From NCBI GenBank assembly GCA_035295125.1, contig DATGJP010000051.1:55185-119184 (forward strand): 64,000 bases of DNA, in the 5' to 3' direction. The position numbers and the translations under genes are program-made. This DNA comes from JAICMB01 sp035295125. Lineage in GTDB: Bacteria > Acidobacteriota > Terriglobia > Bryobacterales > Bryobacteraceae. Of the stretch, positions 1-8,926 are shown in pieces. Position 1 is the first letter of the stretch, and each line of letters begins with the position of its first letter. Below the pieces are notes generated by a model that was not told the origin of the DNA, did no database searches, and saw only the letters and a program-made list of their open reading frames with translations.

Positions 1-67
1 GCAGGATGGCGAGCATGACCAACGTGGTCATGATGGGCCGTTCGATAAAAATGCGTGAGAGATTCAT
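1..67 (-). CDS. RND efflux pump inner-membrane permease, N-terminal fragment
   Basis: The first 22 codons of a minus-strand gene run off the left edge. They begin with MNLSRIFIERPIM and continue into a hydrophobic stretch. This is the usual cytoplasmic N-terminus and first membrane helix of HAE1/MdtB-type RND pumps. It follows the membrane fusion protein gene at 91-1299 by 23 bases in the same direction, which is the standard adaptor-then-pump operon order. The substrate cannot be told from this fragment. The identification rests on the N-terminal motif and context only. Confidence 0.8.
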   Translation of the reverse strand, partial: MNLSRIFIERPIMTTLVMLAIL

Positions 68-90
68 AGTAGTGCCCTTCCACCTGGCTT

Positions 91-1299
91 CTAGAAGGAC
101 TGCGAATCCACCTTGGAAGCCGGTACGGGCATGATCATTGCGCCCGGATACAGCGCCATCTGGCCATCGACGACGACGGTTTCACCCGGCGCCACGCCTT
201 TCTCGATGACAGCTTTGCGGCCCGAAGTCTGGCCCACCGTTACAATGCGCGGCTCGACGGTGTGATCGGCCTTCACGACATAAATCATCTGGCCGCGCTG
301 GCCGGCCTGGATCGCCTCCGACGGCACCACGGTAGCGTCGCTGCGCATACCGAGCGAGAGGGTGACGTTTACGAACTGTCCGGGCCACAGCACGTGTCCT
401 TCATTCGTGAAGGTGGCCTTTAACTTGATTGTGCCGGTGTTTGAATCGACGGCATTATCGATGACGGTGACGGCGCCATGCACCGACTGTCCGGGATTGT
501 CCTGGGGCGTCACGGAAACCGTCAGGGGACGCGCCCCCTGAGCGGCCCGCACAGCCGAGAGATGTTCTTCCGGCACGCCGAAAGTGACAAATATAGGGGT
601 GAGCTGGTTGATAACGACTAGCGGAACGTCGTTCGCCTTGATGAGATTGCCGGCCTGCACCAGGAGATTGCCCGCGCGTCCGGCGACGGGCGATCGGATT
701 TCGCAGTAGCTCAGGTTGAGCTTCGCGGCGGCCACGGCAGCCTGATCGCTCTGGAGCGCGGCGCGGGCGCTTTCGATGGTGGCGCGGTCGGCATTAATGG
801 ATTCCCGCACGGTTTCCGCGCTGGTGCGGGATTGGTCGTACACCATCTTAGAAACGATGCCGTCCTTGGCCAACTGCTCGTTGCGGGCGGCGTCGGCGTC
901 GTTGTATTTTGCCTGTGCTTCGTCTCGTTGGAGGCCGGCTTCGGACTGTCGCACGAGGGCGGTATCCTTGGCGATGGCGGCTTCGGCCTGGCGCAGCGCT
1001 TCCTCGTAAGGTCGAGGATCGATGGTGAAGAGCAGATCGCCCTGCTTAATGTTGCTGCCTTCCACGAAATGGACTTTCATCAATTCGCCGGCGATTTGGG
1101 ACTTTACCTGGATGGTGATGGAGGGTTCCACGGTGCCGACGGCTTTGACTTCGATGGGCACTGATTCCTGGGTTGCGACAGCGATGCTAACGGGTACCGG
1201 AGGGCGTCCGGCGGGGCGCTGCTGCGCCTGCTGCTTTTTGCATGAGGCCATCGACAACACGACGGCCCCTAAAATTATGACGTTTTTGTAAAAAGACAC
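91..1299 (-). CDS. RND efflux periplasmic adaptor (membrane fusion) lipoprotein
   Basis: This 402-residue protein has a short signal peptide ending in a lipobox (SMASC), so Cys20 is the likely lipid anchor. It then shows the layout of AcrA/MdtA/MexA adaptors: a half lipoyl motif around GELMKVHFVEGSNIKQGD, a long Ala/Gln/Arg-rich alpha-helical hairpin (about 95-195), the second lipoyl half (SPVAGRAGNL) and the beta-barrel. In the cell it would bridge the inner-membrane RND pump, which starts just downstream, to an outer-membrane channel not seen in this window. The start is GTG, with a GGTGA-like ribosome site six bases upstream. The family assignment is firm; the exported compound is unknown. 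Confidence 0.93.
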   Translation of the reverse strand: MSFYKNVIILGAVVLSMASCKKQQAQQRPAGRPPVPVSIAVATQESVPIEVKAVGTVEPSITIQVKSQIAGELMKVHFVEGSNIKQGDLLFTIDPRPYEEALRQAEAAIAKDTALVRQSEAGLQRDEAQAKYNDADAARNEQLAKDGIVSKMVYDQSRTSAETVRESINADRATIESARAALQSDQAAVAAAKLNLSYCEIRSPVAGRAGNLLVQAGNLIKANDVPLVVINQLTPIFVTFGVPEEHLSAVRAAQGARPLTVSVTPQDNPGQSVHGAVTVIDNAVDSNTGTIKLKATFTNEGHVLWPGQFVNVTLSLGMRSDATVVPSEAIQAGQRGQMIYVVKADHTVEPRIVTVGQTSGRKAVIEKGVAPGETVVVDGQMALYPGAMIMPVPASKVDSQSF

Positions 1300-1437
1300 G
1301 ACGGGTCACCGATCAGGAGGTTGACACCTTTAGTGTAGCGAAGGTGGGGAATTTCAGGGGATTCGGTGGGCATTACATAGCACTGATTCTTCACGTCCTT
1401 CGAAATTTGGAGGATGTGGAGGAGGGGCGGGTTAACA

Positions 1438-1466
1438 AACCGCCGCAGGCTAACAGCCTGCATCAC
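1438..1466. repeat. Intergenic palindrome, CAGGC family (copy 1)
   Basis: GCAGGCT at 1445-1451 and AGCCTGC at 1455-1461 form a perfect 7-bp stem around AAC, preceded by CCGCC and followed by ATCAC. The same core with the same flanks recurs at 45151-45178. It lies in the 203-base gap between the adaptor gene and the DUF4097 gene; nothing else was recognised in that gap. Confidence 0.7.
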
Positions 1467-1502
1467 AGGCTCAATTCAACTCGCCGTGGCATTGGCCTGA
1501 AA

Positions 1503-2444
1503 CTACATCTTCAGGATCTTGATGGAGCCGTTGCGGGTTTCGAGTTCGATGAGCGGCCCACCGCTTCCGATGTTGCCTTCCAACTCTGAGCGGGTGCGCG
1601 AACCACCATGCGTCAGGACTTCGAAGTCCGAAGTAACGGAGCTGTGGTGCGACGTTTCGGCCCGGACCTTGGCGTTGGCGGATTCCGGAAGATGGAGCGT
1701 GATGGCGGAGTTTCTCGTGGTGGCTCGCACATCGGGCAGGCGTGAGCCTCGCAAAGTCAGGTCAATATGACCATTGGTGGTTTCCAGCTTCATTGGCCAG
1801 TTGGTGCTTGGATCGGCCACTCTCGCTTCGATGCTTCCGTTGGTTGTTCCGGCGTCGAGCGAACCATTTGTCGAATCGCAATCGATCGAGCCATTAGTGG
1901 AGTGCGCTGCGACATTTCCTTCAATTCGGTTGGCCTGGATGCGGCCGTTGGTGGTACGCGCGGTGACTTCCCCTTTGACTTCCAGGACCCGAATGCCGCC
2001 GTTCGTGGTGTGCAGCCGGGCGTTACCTTCGGTCATTTCCAGGCGGATTGAACCGTTGGTGCTACCGACGTCGTCGATCTGAATGCGCCTGGGGACGCGA
2101 ATCGCGTAGCGCACACCGGAATTGCCGTGGGTCCAGTCGGGCCGGAGGGTACGGATACGGACGTGACCCGAATCGTGGTTGATGTCGACCTTCAGATCGT
2201 CCAGAAGCGCTTTGCTGGACGCATACTTGGTTCCATTGATCTCGATGCTGTCCTGCTCCCAACTCGTGATTTCAATCGAGCCGTTCTGGTTGTCCACCGA
2301 GAGCGAGCCGCCGGGAGCAAACGCGTAGGCGTAGTGGAAATCGTCTTTGTAACGGTCGGAATCAGCCCAATCCTCGAAATCCACGCACGAGGTCAGCAAC
2401 AACATGCAAGGCGCGCCGACGGCAAGACACCACAGTTTAGCCAT
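1503..2444 (-). CDS. DUF4097-family beta-repeat lipoprotein
   Basis: This 313-residue protein has a signal peptide with a lipobox (LLTSC, Cys20). Its body is a series of short turns of the type TNGSI / TTNGRI / STNGSL spaced about 16-20 residues apart (about 45-220). That is the pattern of the DUF4097 (putative adhesin, DUF4098-like) beta-solenoid families. The start at 2444 is chosen because AGGAG lies eight bases upstream; an in-frame start at 2462 has no such site. It is divergent from the pyruvate carboxylase gene. The likely place is the outer surface or periplasmic face of a membrane; the role is unknown and may involve envelope sensing or adhesion. Confidence 0.8.
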   Translation of the reverse strand: MAKLWCLAVGAPCMLLLTSCVDFEDWADSDRYKDDFHYAYAFAPGGSLSVDNQNGSIEITSWEQDSIEINGTKYASSKALLDDLKVDINHDSGHVRIRTLRPDWTHGNSGVRYAIRVPRRIQIDDVGSTNGSIRLEMTEGNARLHTTNGGIRVLEVKGEVTARTTNGRIQANRIEGNVAAHSTNGSIDCDSTNGSLDAGTTNGSIEARVADPSTNWPMKLETTNGHIDLTLRGSRLPDVRATTRNSAITLHLPESANAKVRAETSHHSSVTSDFEVLTHGGSRTRSELEGNIGSGGPLIELETRNGSIKILKM

Positions 2445-2512
2445 ACCAACGTCTCCTAACAACAGGATACGAACATGTCAGGCGGGGAGTTCCGGGATAA
2501 TAGTCCTAGCCG

Positions 2513-5500
2513 ATGAAGAAGCTGCTTGCCTTAAACCGGGGTGAGATCGCAATTCGCATCCTGCGCGCCGCCAACGAGTTGCGCCTCCGAACCGTTGCTG
2601 TTTTTTCCCAGGAAGATCGCCTGAGCCTGCACCGATTTAAGGCCGACGAGGCCTACTTGATCGGGGAGGGTAAGGGGCCGGTTCAAGCCTACCTGGACGT
2701 CGACGGGATCGTGGGAATGGCGCACGAAAAGGGCGTTGACGCCATTCATCCGGGTTATGGTTTTCTGTCGGAGAACGCCGCTTTACCAAGGGCGTGCGAG
2801 AAGGCGGGCATCACGTTTATCGGGCCGAACGCCGAGATTCTGGAATTGCTGGGCGACAAGACCGCGGCTCGGAAACTGGCGATCCAGGCCGGCATTCCGG
2901 TGATTCCGGGTACGGAGGAACCGGTCCACGATCTGAGTGTCGCGGCGAAGATCGGCTTCCCGCTGATGGTAAAAGCGGCATTTGGCGGGGGCGGTCGCGG
3001 GATGCGGGTGGTGGAGAATCCTGAGGAGCTGGAAGCCAAAGTCGCCGAAGCTCGGGCGGAAGCCGGTGCGGCGTTCGGAAACGACGCGATTTTCCTGGAG
3101 CGGTACATCCGTCGTGCGCGGCACATCGAAATCCAGGTGCTGGCCGACCAGCACGGCTCCATTCTGCACCTTTACGAACGCGATTGTTCCGTTCAGCGGC
3201 GCAATCAGAAGGTGGTGGAGGTTGCGCCCGCGGTCGAGTTGGATCAATCGATTCGCAACGGGCTGGCGGAAGCAGCGGTCGCACTGGCGCGCGCGGCGGG
3301 CTACTACAATGCCGGCACGGTGGAATTCCTGGTGGATGATGAGAGCGGCCAGTGGTATTTCATCGAGGTGAATCCACGCATCCAGGTGGAGCACACGGTG
3401 ACGGAAATGGTGACCGGTGTAGACATTGTGCGTGCGCAGATTCAAGTGGCGCAAGGGCATAAGCTGCACGGGCCGGAAATGGGTTTACCGGCGCAAAGCA
3501 AGATTCCGATTCACGGCTATGCGCTGCAGTGCCGGGTCACGACCGAGGACCCCGGCAACAACTTCATGCCGGATTACGGACGGCTGCACACGTATCGCTC
3601 GCCCGCCGGGTTCGGGATCCGGCTGGACGGCGCGTCGGCCTACGGCGGCGCCGTCATTACGCCGTACTACGATTCGCTGTTGGTGAAGATGACCGCGTGG
3701 GGGCGGAATTTCCCGGAAGCCTGCCAGCGCATGGATCGCGCGCTGCGCGAGTTTCGCATTCGCGGGGTCAAGACCAACATTCCGTTTCTCGACAACCTGG
3801 TCAACAACGAAGCGTTCCAGGCCGGGAAGACCACGACCTCGTTTCTCACCGATCATCCGTCCCTTTTCCGGTTTGCGCCGCGGCGGGACCGCGCCACGCG
3901 CCTGCTCACGTATCTCGCCGATGTGATCGTAAATGGGAACCCCGAAGTTGCGGACAAACCGCGCCCGGAGCGAGTCCGCCCGGCGCCGGTCCCACCACAC
4001 GATTCGAGCGATCCGCCGAAGGGCACGCGGCAACTGCTGAAGGAAGTGGGGGCGGAGAAGTTTGCAGCCTGGATGCGGGAACAGAAGCGGCTGCTCATCA
4101 CCGATACGACCTTCCGCGATGCACATCAATCCTTGATGGCCACACGTGTGCGCACTTACGACATGCTGGCCATTGCGAATTATGTGTCGCATCGGCTGCA
4201 TAACCTGTTCAGCCTGGAAATGTGGGGCGGAGCAACCTTCGACGTGTCGCTGCGCTTCCTGCATGAAGACCCTTGGGTGCGCTTACGACGATTGCGCGAG
4301 GCTATTCCGAACATCTGTTTCCAGATGCTGCTGCGGGCCTCGAACGCGGTGGGATACACGGCTTACCCGGACAATGTCGTCGAAGCCTTTATTGAAGAGG
4401 CAGCGCTCGAGGGCATCGACATCTTTCGCGTTTTCGATTCACTGAACTGGCTGCCGAATATGAAGGTAGCGGTGGAGGCAGTGCGGAAGTCGGGGAAGAT
4501 TTGCGAGGCCGCAATCTGTTATACGGGCGACATCCTCGATCCACGGCGCGAGAAATACTCGCTGAGCTACTACGTGCGAATGGCCAAGGAACTCGAGAAG
4601 ATGGGCGCGCACGTTTTAGGGATTAAAGACATGGCGGGGCTCTGCAAGCCGTATGCAGCGCATCGGCTCGTCGCGGCGCTACGCGACGAGATCGGGATCC
4701 CGATCCATTTCCACACGCACGATACGAGCGGTATCAACGCCGCTTCAGTTCTGAAGGCCGCCGAGGCCGGGGTGCACGCGGCAGACGGCGCCATCGCATC
4801 GATGAGCGGTACCACCAGCCAACCCAATCTGAATTCGATTGTCGCCGCGCTGGCGCATACCGAACGCGAGACGGGGCTTGATTTCGACGCGCTGAACGTT
4901 TGCTCCGATTACTGGGAGACGGTACGCGCTTACTATCGGCCGTTCGACAACGCGCCACCTTCGGGAACAGCCGAAGTGTACGAGCACGAGATGCCCGGCG
5001 GCCAGTACACGAACCTCAAGGAGCAGGCCGAGTCGATGGGACTCGGACCGCGCTGGCACGAGATTGCGCAAACTTATGCGGACGTGAACTTCGCATTCGG
5101 CGACATCGTGAAGGTGACACCTTCGAGCAAGGTGGTCGGCGACCTGGCAATCTTCCTGGTGAGCCACAACATGAGCGTTCGCGACCTGGAACGCATGGGA
5201 CCGGACCACAATCTGACGCTGCCCAATTCGGTGGTGGAGATGTTCTCGGGATCGCTCGGCGAGCCGGAAGGCGGTTGGCCGGAGAAGATGAGCGCGGTGA
5301 TTCTGAAAGGTCGCAAGCCGCTGGCCGGGCGGCCGGGGGATCATCTGGCGGCCGTCGACCTTAAAGAGACCGAGGAGGCAGTGGAGCGGAAAATCGGTCA
5401 CAAAGTGACACGGACCGACTTGATGAGCTACCTCATGTATCCCGATGTATTCGTCAAGTTCTCGCACGCCCGGAGCACTTTTGGCAATGTAGAGGTTCTG

Positions 5501-5938
5501 CCGACACCCCAGTTCTTCTATGGTTTGGGGAAGGCTGAAGAGGTCACCGTCGAGCTCGAACCCGGCAAGGCGTTGATCATCAAATTCCTGACCTCGAGCG
5601 AACCTCATCCCGACGGGACAAGAACCATATTCTTCGAGCTGAACGGGCAGCCTCGGGAGGTCACGGTGCGCGACCGCTCGCTGCAGGCCTCGGTGCCGGT
5701 TCGGCCGAAAGCGGATCCGAACCAGCCAGGACACGTGGGCGCCCCGATTCCCGGCGCAGTGTCGAGCATTACCGCGGAGATCGGCGACACGGTGGCCAAG
5801 GGAGACCGGCTGCTCGTAATGGAAGCCATGAAGATGCAATCCACGCTCTACTCGCCGGTGGCGGGACGTGTAACGCAGAAGTTTGTAGCGGTCGGCGACA
5901 AGGTGGATGCGAAGGACTTGTTGTTGATAATCGAGTGA
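2513..5938 (+). CDS. pyc: Pyruvate carboxylase
   Basis: This 1141-residue protein has the full single-chain pyruvate carboxylase layout. The biotin carboxylase domain (about 1-450) carries the glycine-rich ATP loop (FGGGGRGMR) and VEVAPAVEL. The carboxyltransferase domain starts at DTTFRDAHQSLMATR (about 525), followed by an allosteric/linker region. The C-terminal biotinyl domain has the MEAMKM motif with biotinylated Lys1107. It converts pyruvate, bicarbonate and ATP to oxaloacetate, an anaplerotic reaction in the cytoplasm. Length matches the family (about 1150). A GATAAT box at 2496-2501 could be its -10, which would give a very short leader; no convincing -35 was seen. The gene is divergent from the DUF4097 gene. 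Confidence 0.97.
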   Translation: MKKLLALNRGEIAIRILRAANELRLRTVAVFSQEDRLSLHRFKADEAYLIGEGKGPVQAYLDVDGIVGMAHEKGVDAIHPGYGFLSENAALPRACEKAGITFIGPNAEILELLGDKTAARKLAIQAGIPVIPGTEEPVHDLSVAAKIGFPLMVKAAFGGGGRGMRVVENPEELEAKVAEARAEAGAAFGNDAIFLERYIRRARHIEIQVLADQHGSILHLYERDCSVQRRNQKVVEVAPAVELDQSIRNGLAEAAVALARAAGYYNAGTVEFLVDDESGQWYFIEVNPRIQVEHTVTEMVTGVDIVRAQIQVAQGHKLHGPEMGLPAQSKIPIHGYALQCRVTTEDPGNNFMPDYGRLHTYRSPAGFGIRLDGASAYGGAVITPYYDSLLVKMTAWGRNFPEACQRMDRALREFRIRGVKTNIPFLDNLVNNEAFQAGKTTTSFLTDHPSLFRFAPRRDRATRLLTYLADVIVNGNPEVADKPRPERVRPAPVPPHDSSDPPKGTRQLLKEVGAEKFAAWMREQKRLLITDTTFRDAHQSLMATRVRTYDMLAIANYVSHRLHNLFSLEMWGGATFDVSLRFLHEDPWVRLRRLREAIPNICFQMLLRASNAVGYTAYPDNVVEAFIEEAALEGIDIFRVFDSLNWLPNMKVAVEAVRKSGKICEAAICYTGDILDPRREKYSLSYYVRMAKELEKMGAHVLGIKDMAGLCKPYAAHRLVAALRDEIGIPIHFHTHDTSGINAASVLKAAEAGVHAADGAIASMSGTTSQPNLNSIVAALAHTERETGLDFDALNVCSDYWETVRAYYRPFDNAPPSGTAEVYEHEMPGGQYTNLKEQAESMGLGPRWHEIAQTYADVNFAFGDIVKVTPSSKVVGDLAIFLVSHNMSVRDLERMGPDHNLTLPNSVVEMFSGSLGEPEGGWPEKMSAVILKGRKPLAGRPGDHLAAVDLKETEEAVERKIGHKVTRTDLMSYLMYPDVFVKFSHARSTFGNVEVLPTPQFFYGLGKAEEVTVELEPGKALIIKFLTSSEPHPDGTRTIFFELNGQPREVTVRDRSLQASVPVRPKADPNQPGHVGAPIPGAVSSITAEIGDTVAKGDRLLVMEAMKMQSTLYSPVAGRVTQKFVAVGDKVDAKDLLLIIE

Positions 5939-5985
5939 GATCATCGAAGCCGAAGCAGCGTCTAACGAGCGGACGAAGGAGTTCT

Positions 5986-6168
5986 ATGCGCTGGTTATTC
6001 GTGTCGCTGGTAATCGCGATCATCCTGAGCCTGTGGGGCGTATACGTAAACGAACCCGACAACAATCTGAACATCAGCCAGAAAGTCACATTCTGGTTTA
6101 CGGTATGCGGCTTTTTGCTGACTGAATTTGTTCGGTTCTGCGTGTGGGTTCGGAAAAGGGATCTTTAA
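5986..6168 (+). CDS. Small two-helix membrane protein
   Basis: A 60-residue protein with two hydrophobic helices (about 2-21 and 31-52) and a basic C-terminus (RKRDL). The start at 5986 is preceded by AAGGAG four bases upstream; the reading frame is open back to the end of pyc, but that stretch is not protein-like. Its TAA is directly followed by the TTG start of the DinB gene, so the two are probably co-translated. No family is recognised. It could be an accessory membrane peptide; no function is proposed. Confidence 0.6.
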   Translation: MRWLFVSLVIAIILSLWGVYVNEPDNNLNISQKVTFWFTVCGFLLTEFVRFCVWVRKRDL

Positions 6169-6657
6169 TTGAACCTCACCGTTACGGAGCTGCTCAAGTA
6201 CACTGACGAGGAGCGGGAGAAGTGGGAGCAATGGTTCCGGGAAAACGGTGAGGATGTGCTGAGAATGCCGATTGGCGGCGACCGTGAAACGACCGTCGGA
6301 GCGCTGATCCTGCATATTTTCGGTCCCGAACAGCGCTACATCCAGCGTTTGCGCAATCAACAATTAAGTGAATACCGCGCGCGGCCATCGGACCGCGTGG
6401 ATGCTGTCTTTGGCTATGGCCTGGAGACACGCAAATTGATGCGCGATTATGTTGCACGGGCCAAGCCGGAGGAGTGGGAGCGCGTGATTGAGTTTGAGGT
6501 TTCGGGGCGCAAGTACCGGGCAACGGCCCGCAAAGTAGTGCTGCACGCTCTGCTGCATGAAATCCGGCATTGGGCTCAGATTGCCCGCCTGGTGCGCGAT
6601 CGTGGATTCGCACCGCCCGGCGATCACGATCTGCTAAGCAGTTCCGCGCTGCTGTAG
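6169..6657 (+). CDS. DinB-family protein
   Basis: This 162-residue four-helix protein matches the DinB/YfiT fold. It has a conserved early His (LILHIFGPEQ, about 46) and the C-terminal HALLHEIRHWAQIARL motif that supplies the remaining metal ligands. Such proteins are thought to be metal-dependent thiol transferases or hydrolases, but the substrate here is not known. The start is TTG immediately after the stop of the small membrane protein. Its own stop TAG shares one base with the GTG of the PAP2 gene, so it heads an overlapping chain of four genes. Confidence 0.85.
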   Translation: MNLTVTELLKYTDEEREKWEQWFRENGEDVLRMPIGGDRETTVGALILHIFGPEQRYIQRLRNQQLSEYRARPSDRVDAVFGYGLETRKLMRDYVARAKPEEWERVIEFEVSGRKYRATARKVVLHALLHEIRHWAQIARLVRDRGFAPPGDHDLLSSSALL

Positions 6658-7178
6658 TGTGGGATCTCATCATCCGCGACGCGATTCACCAGCTTGCGTC
6701 GCCGGTACTCACAAAATTGATGATCGCTATGAGCATCGTGGGCGCGTCGTATATAACGTGGCCGCTCACGGTGGTTTGCGTGGTTCTGTTCTATCGCGCG
6801 GGCAACATTCGCGCCCTGGGGCAGCTAGCGCTTTCAATGCCGGGCGCGCTGGCGCTCGAATTCACGGTGAAGCAGATCGTCAGGCGGCCGCGGCCCGAAC
6901 CGTTCTTCGGCTATCCACTGCCCCATTCCTACAGTTTCCCGAGTGGGCACGCGCTTTTCGCGGTGGCATGTTTTGGCATGCTGGCGACCCTGGTTGCGCC
7001 GCTTATTCCAACCCGGATCGGTCGGGCGCTGCTGTGGACTGCGACAATCCTGTTAGTGGCGGCCATTGGTTTTTCGCGAGTGTACCTGGGAGTACATTAC
7101 CCGAGCGACGTGCTCGGAGGCTACGCTATTGGTCTCGTGTGGGTGTGGCTCGCAAAGAAACTATGGCAGCGGCAGTGA
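6657..7178 (+). CDS. PAP2-family membrane phosphatase
   Basis: This 173-residue protein has about five membrane helices and the three PAP2 motifs: KQIVRRPRP, PSGH and SRVYLGVHYPSD. The motif His residues form the phosphohistidine active site. It probably dephosphorylates a membrane lipid phosphate such as undecaprenyl pyrophosphate or phosphatidate at the outer face of the inner membrane. The start GTG at 6657 overlaps the DinB stop by one base (TAGTG); a longer frame upstream lies wholly inside the DinB gene and is not used. It overlaps the lipid kinase gene by 16 bases, which suggests a phosphorylation/dephosphorylation pair acting on lipids. Confidence 0.9.
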   Translation: MWDLIIRDAIHQLASPVLTKLMIAMSIVGASYITWPLTVVCVVLFYRAGNIRALGQLALSMPGALALEFTVKQIVRRPRPEPFFGYPLPHSYSFPSGHALFAVACFGMLATLVAPLIPTRIGRALLWTATILLVAAIGFSRVYLGVHYPSDVLGGYAIGLVWVWLAKKLWQRQ

Positions 7179-8044
7179 TTTTCAATCCTCGCGCCGGCTT
7201 GAAGCGCGGACGCCGCAGCGTCGCCGAGATCAGTTTCTATCTGAGGGAGGCAGGGTTCGACCACTCCATTCGAATCGCAGCGGAGGGCGTGGAGATTACG
7301 GCGGCAACGCGCGAAGCGCTTCGCGACGGTCACGAAATCGTGGTGGCAGCGGGTGGCGACGGGACGGTGAACGCGGTGGCGGCGGCCGTGGCCGGCAGTA
7401 GCGCGACGCTCGGTGTGCTGCCGCTGGGGACGTTGAATCACTTCGCGAAAGATCTCGGTATCCCGACGGATCTTGCCGCGGCAGCTCAAACGCTTGCGGC
7501 GCAAAGAACGGATCGGGTGGATGTTGCCGAAGTCAACGGCCGGGTGTTCGTGAACAACTCGAGCCTGGGGATCTATCCGAATATCGTGATCATGCGAGAG
7601 AAACGCCGCAGGCTGGGTTTCCATAAATGGGTTGCCCTGGGACTGGCCGCGATGCAGATTGCGCGCCGATTTCCGTTCGTGCAGACGCGGATCAGAACCA
7701 ACGGCGAACAGGTGACCGAGCGAACTTCGTTTGTGTTTGTGGGAAACAACGAGTATGAGAGCCAGGGACTGCGGATTGGGCAGCGCGATTCGCTCGACGG
7801 CGGCCGGTTATGCCTGTTCGTTGCCGCGCCGGTTTCGCGGCTGGGGCTGATGGGCATGGCGATCGCCGCGGTGCTCGGTGTTTTGGATAAGACGAGGAGC
7901 CTGCGTAAATTCTCGGTGGAGGAAGCCTCGATCGAAACGCGGCGGCGTCACATCAAGGTCTCGACTGACGGCGAGGTGATTCGACTGCGAACGCCCCTGC
8001 ATTACGCGGTGCGGAGGCAGGCACTCAAGGTGATCGTTCCCTAG
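7163..8044 (+). CDS. Diacylglycerol kinase-like lipid kinase (YegS/LCB5 family)
   Basis: This 293-residue protein starts with AAAVIFNPRAGLKRGRR and carries the nucleotide loop GGDGTVNAV and the following PLGTLNHFAKDLGIP motif. These are diagnostic for the DAGK catalytic domain of YegS/BmrU/LCB5 lipid kinases. It would phosphorylate diacylglycerol or a related lipid using ATP at the cytoplasmic membrane face. The ATG at 7163 sits inside the last codons of the PAP2 gene; the frame is open further upstream but only as the shadow of PAP2. The stop is immediately followed by the next gene's ATG. Confidence 0.92.
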   Translation: MAAAVIFNPRAGLKRGRRSVAEISFYLREAGFDHSIRIAAEGVEITAATREALRDGHEIVVAAGGDGTVNAVAAAVAGSSATLGVLPLGTLNHFAKDLGIPTDLAAAAQTLAAQRTDRVDVAEVNGRVFVNNSSLGIYPNIVIMREKRRRLGFHKWVALGLAAMQIARRFPFVQTRIRTNGEQVTERTSFVFVGNNEYESQGLRIGQRDSLDGGRLCLFVAAPVSRLGLMGMAIAAVLGVLDKTRSLRKFSVEEASIETRRRHIKVSTDGEVIRLRTPLHYAVRRQALKVIVP

Positions 8045-8926
8045 ATGCGGACACTGGTCCATCTCTCGGATTTGCATTTTGGACGGCTCGACCCGGCGAT
8101 TCTGCGGCCATTACGGCGCTGCGTGGAGGAGATCGAACCCGATGCCGTGATTGTTTCCGGCGACCTGACACAGAGGGCGCGCGTCATCGAATTCGAGCAG
8201 GCGCGGGATTTTCTAGCGAGCCTGCCGGGACCGCAGATCGTGGTGCCGGGTAACCATGACGTCCCGTTTCACAATCTGTATGCCCGCATGCGAGTGCCGC
8301 TGCGATCATTTCGAAGCTTCATTTCGGAAGACCCGGAGCCGTACTTTGAGGACTCGGAAGTCGCCATCCTGGGATTAAATACGACGCGGGCGAGGCTGCT
8401 GAAGAATGGGCGTGTGAATTTGCACCAGATCGCGCGGATCGAGGAGCACTTCTGCGAATTGCAACGGTTGGTGAAAACAGTGGTGACGCACCATCCGTTC
8501 GACCTTCCTGAGGAGTATGGGAGGCGTAAGCTCGTCGGTGGAGCACACAAGGCGATGGCTAAGATTGCAGGCTGCGGCATCGATCTTCTGCTCGCGGGGC
8601 ATTATCACGTGAGCCACATCGGCCACACGGCTACGCGGTACCAGATTCCTGGGCATTCGGCGATTTTCGTACAAGCGGGAACGCTTTCGAAGCGGTTTCG
8701 GGGCGAGCCGAACTCGTTCAACGTGATTTTGGTGGACGGCGAGAGGATCGCCGTTCGACGCTATTCGACCGAAACCGACGATCCGGCTTTTTATCCTCGG
8801 GCGGAAGAGACGTTCAGCCGGACGGCAGAGGGTTGGGCGGCGGATAATGACTCCACGTGGAAGAGAGTTCCGTACAAGGCGCTCACGAGGCACAACTCGC
8901 TCAAGCGGACAAATATGGACAGGTGA
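8045..8926 (+). CDS. Metallophosphoesterase (calcineurin-like)
   Basis: The 293-residue product shows the full metal-binding series of calcineurin-like phosphoesterases: LSDLHFG, SGDLTQRA, PGNHD, THHPFD and AGHYHVSH. It resembles CpdA/Icc-type enzymes, which cleave phosphodiesters such as cyclic nucleotides, but it could equally act on a lipid headgroup given its neighbours. The ATG follows the kinase stop with no gap, so the DinB/PAP2/kinase/phosphoesterase chain is one translational unit. Its last 136 bases overlap, tail to tail, the membrane protein gene on the other strand. Confidence 0.9.
   Translation: MRTLVHLSDLHFGRLDPAILRPLRRCVEEIEPDAVIVSGDLTQRARVIEFEQARDFLASLPGPQIVVPGNHDVPFHNLYARMRVPLRSFRSFISEDPEPYFEDSEVAILGLNTTRARLLKNGRVNLHQIARIEEHFCELQRLVKTVVTHHPFDLPEEYGRRKLVGGAHKAMAKIAGCGIDLLLAGHYHVSHIGHTATRYQIPGHSAIFVQAGTLSKRFRGEPNSFNVILVDGERIAVRRYSTETDDPAFYPRAEETFSRTAEGWAADNDSTWKRVPYKALTRHNSLKRTNMDR

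Noticed and set aside
4745..5944. A 399-codon open frame on the minus strand
   Set aside because: It lies wholly antisense to the carboxyltransferase and biotinyl parts of pyruvate carboxylase; the plus-strand frame is an unmistakable enzyme and the antisense protein has no family features.
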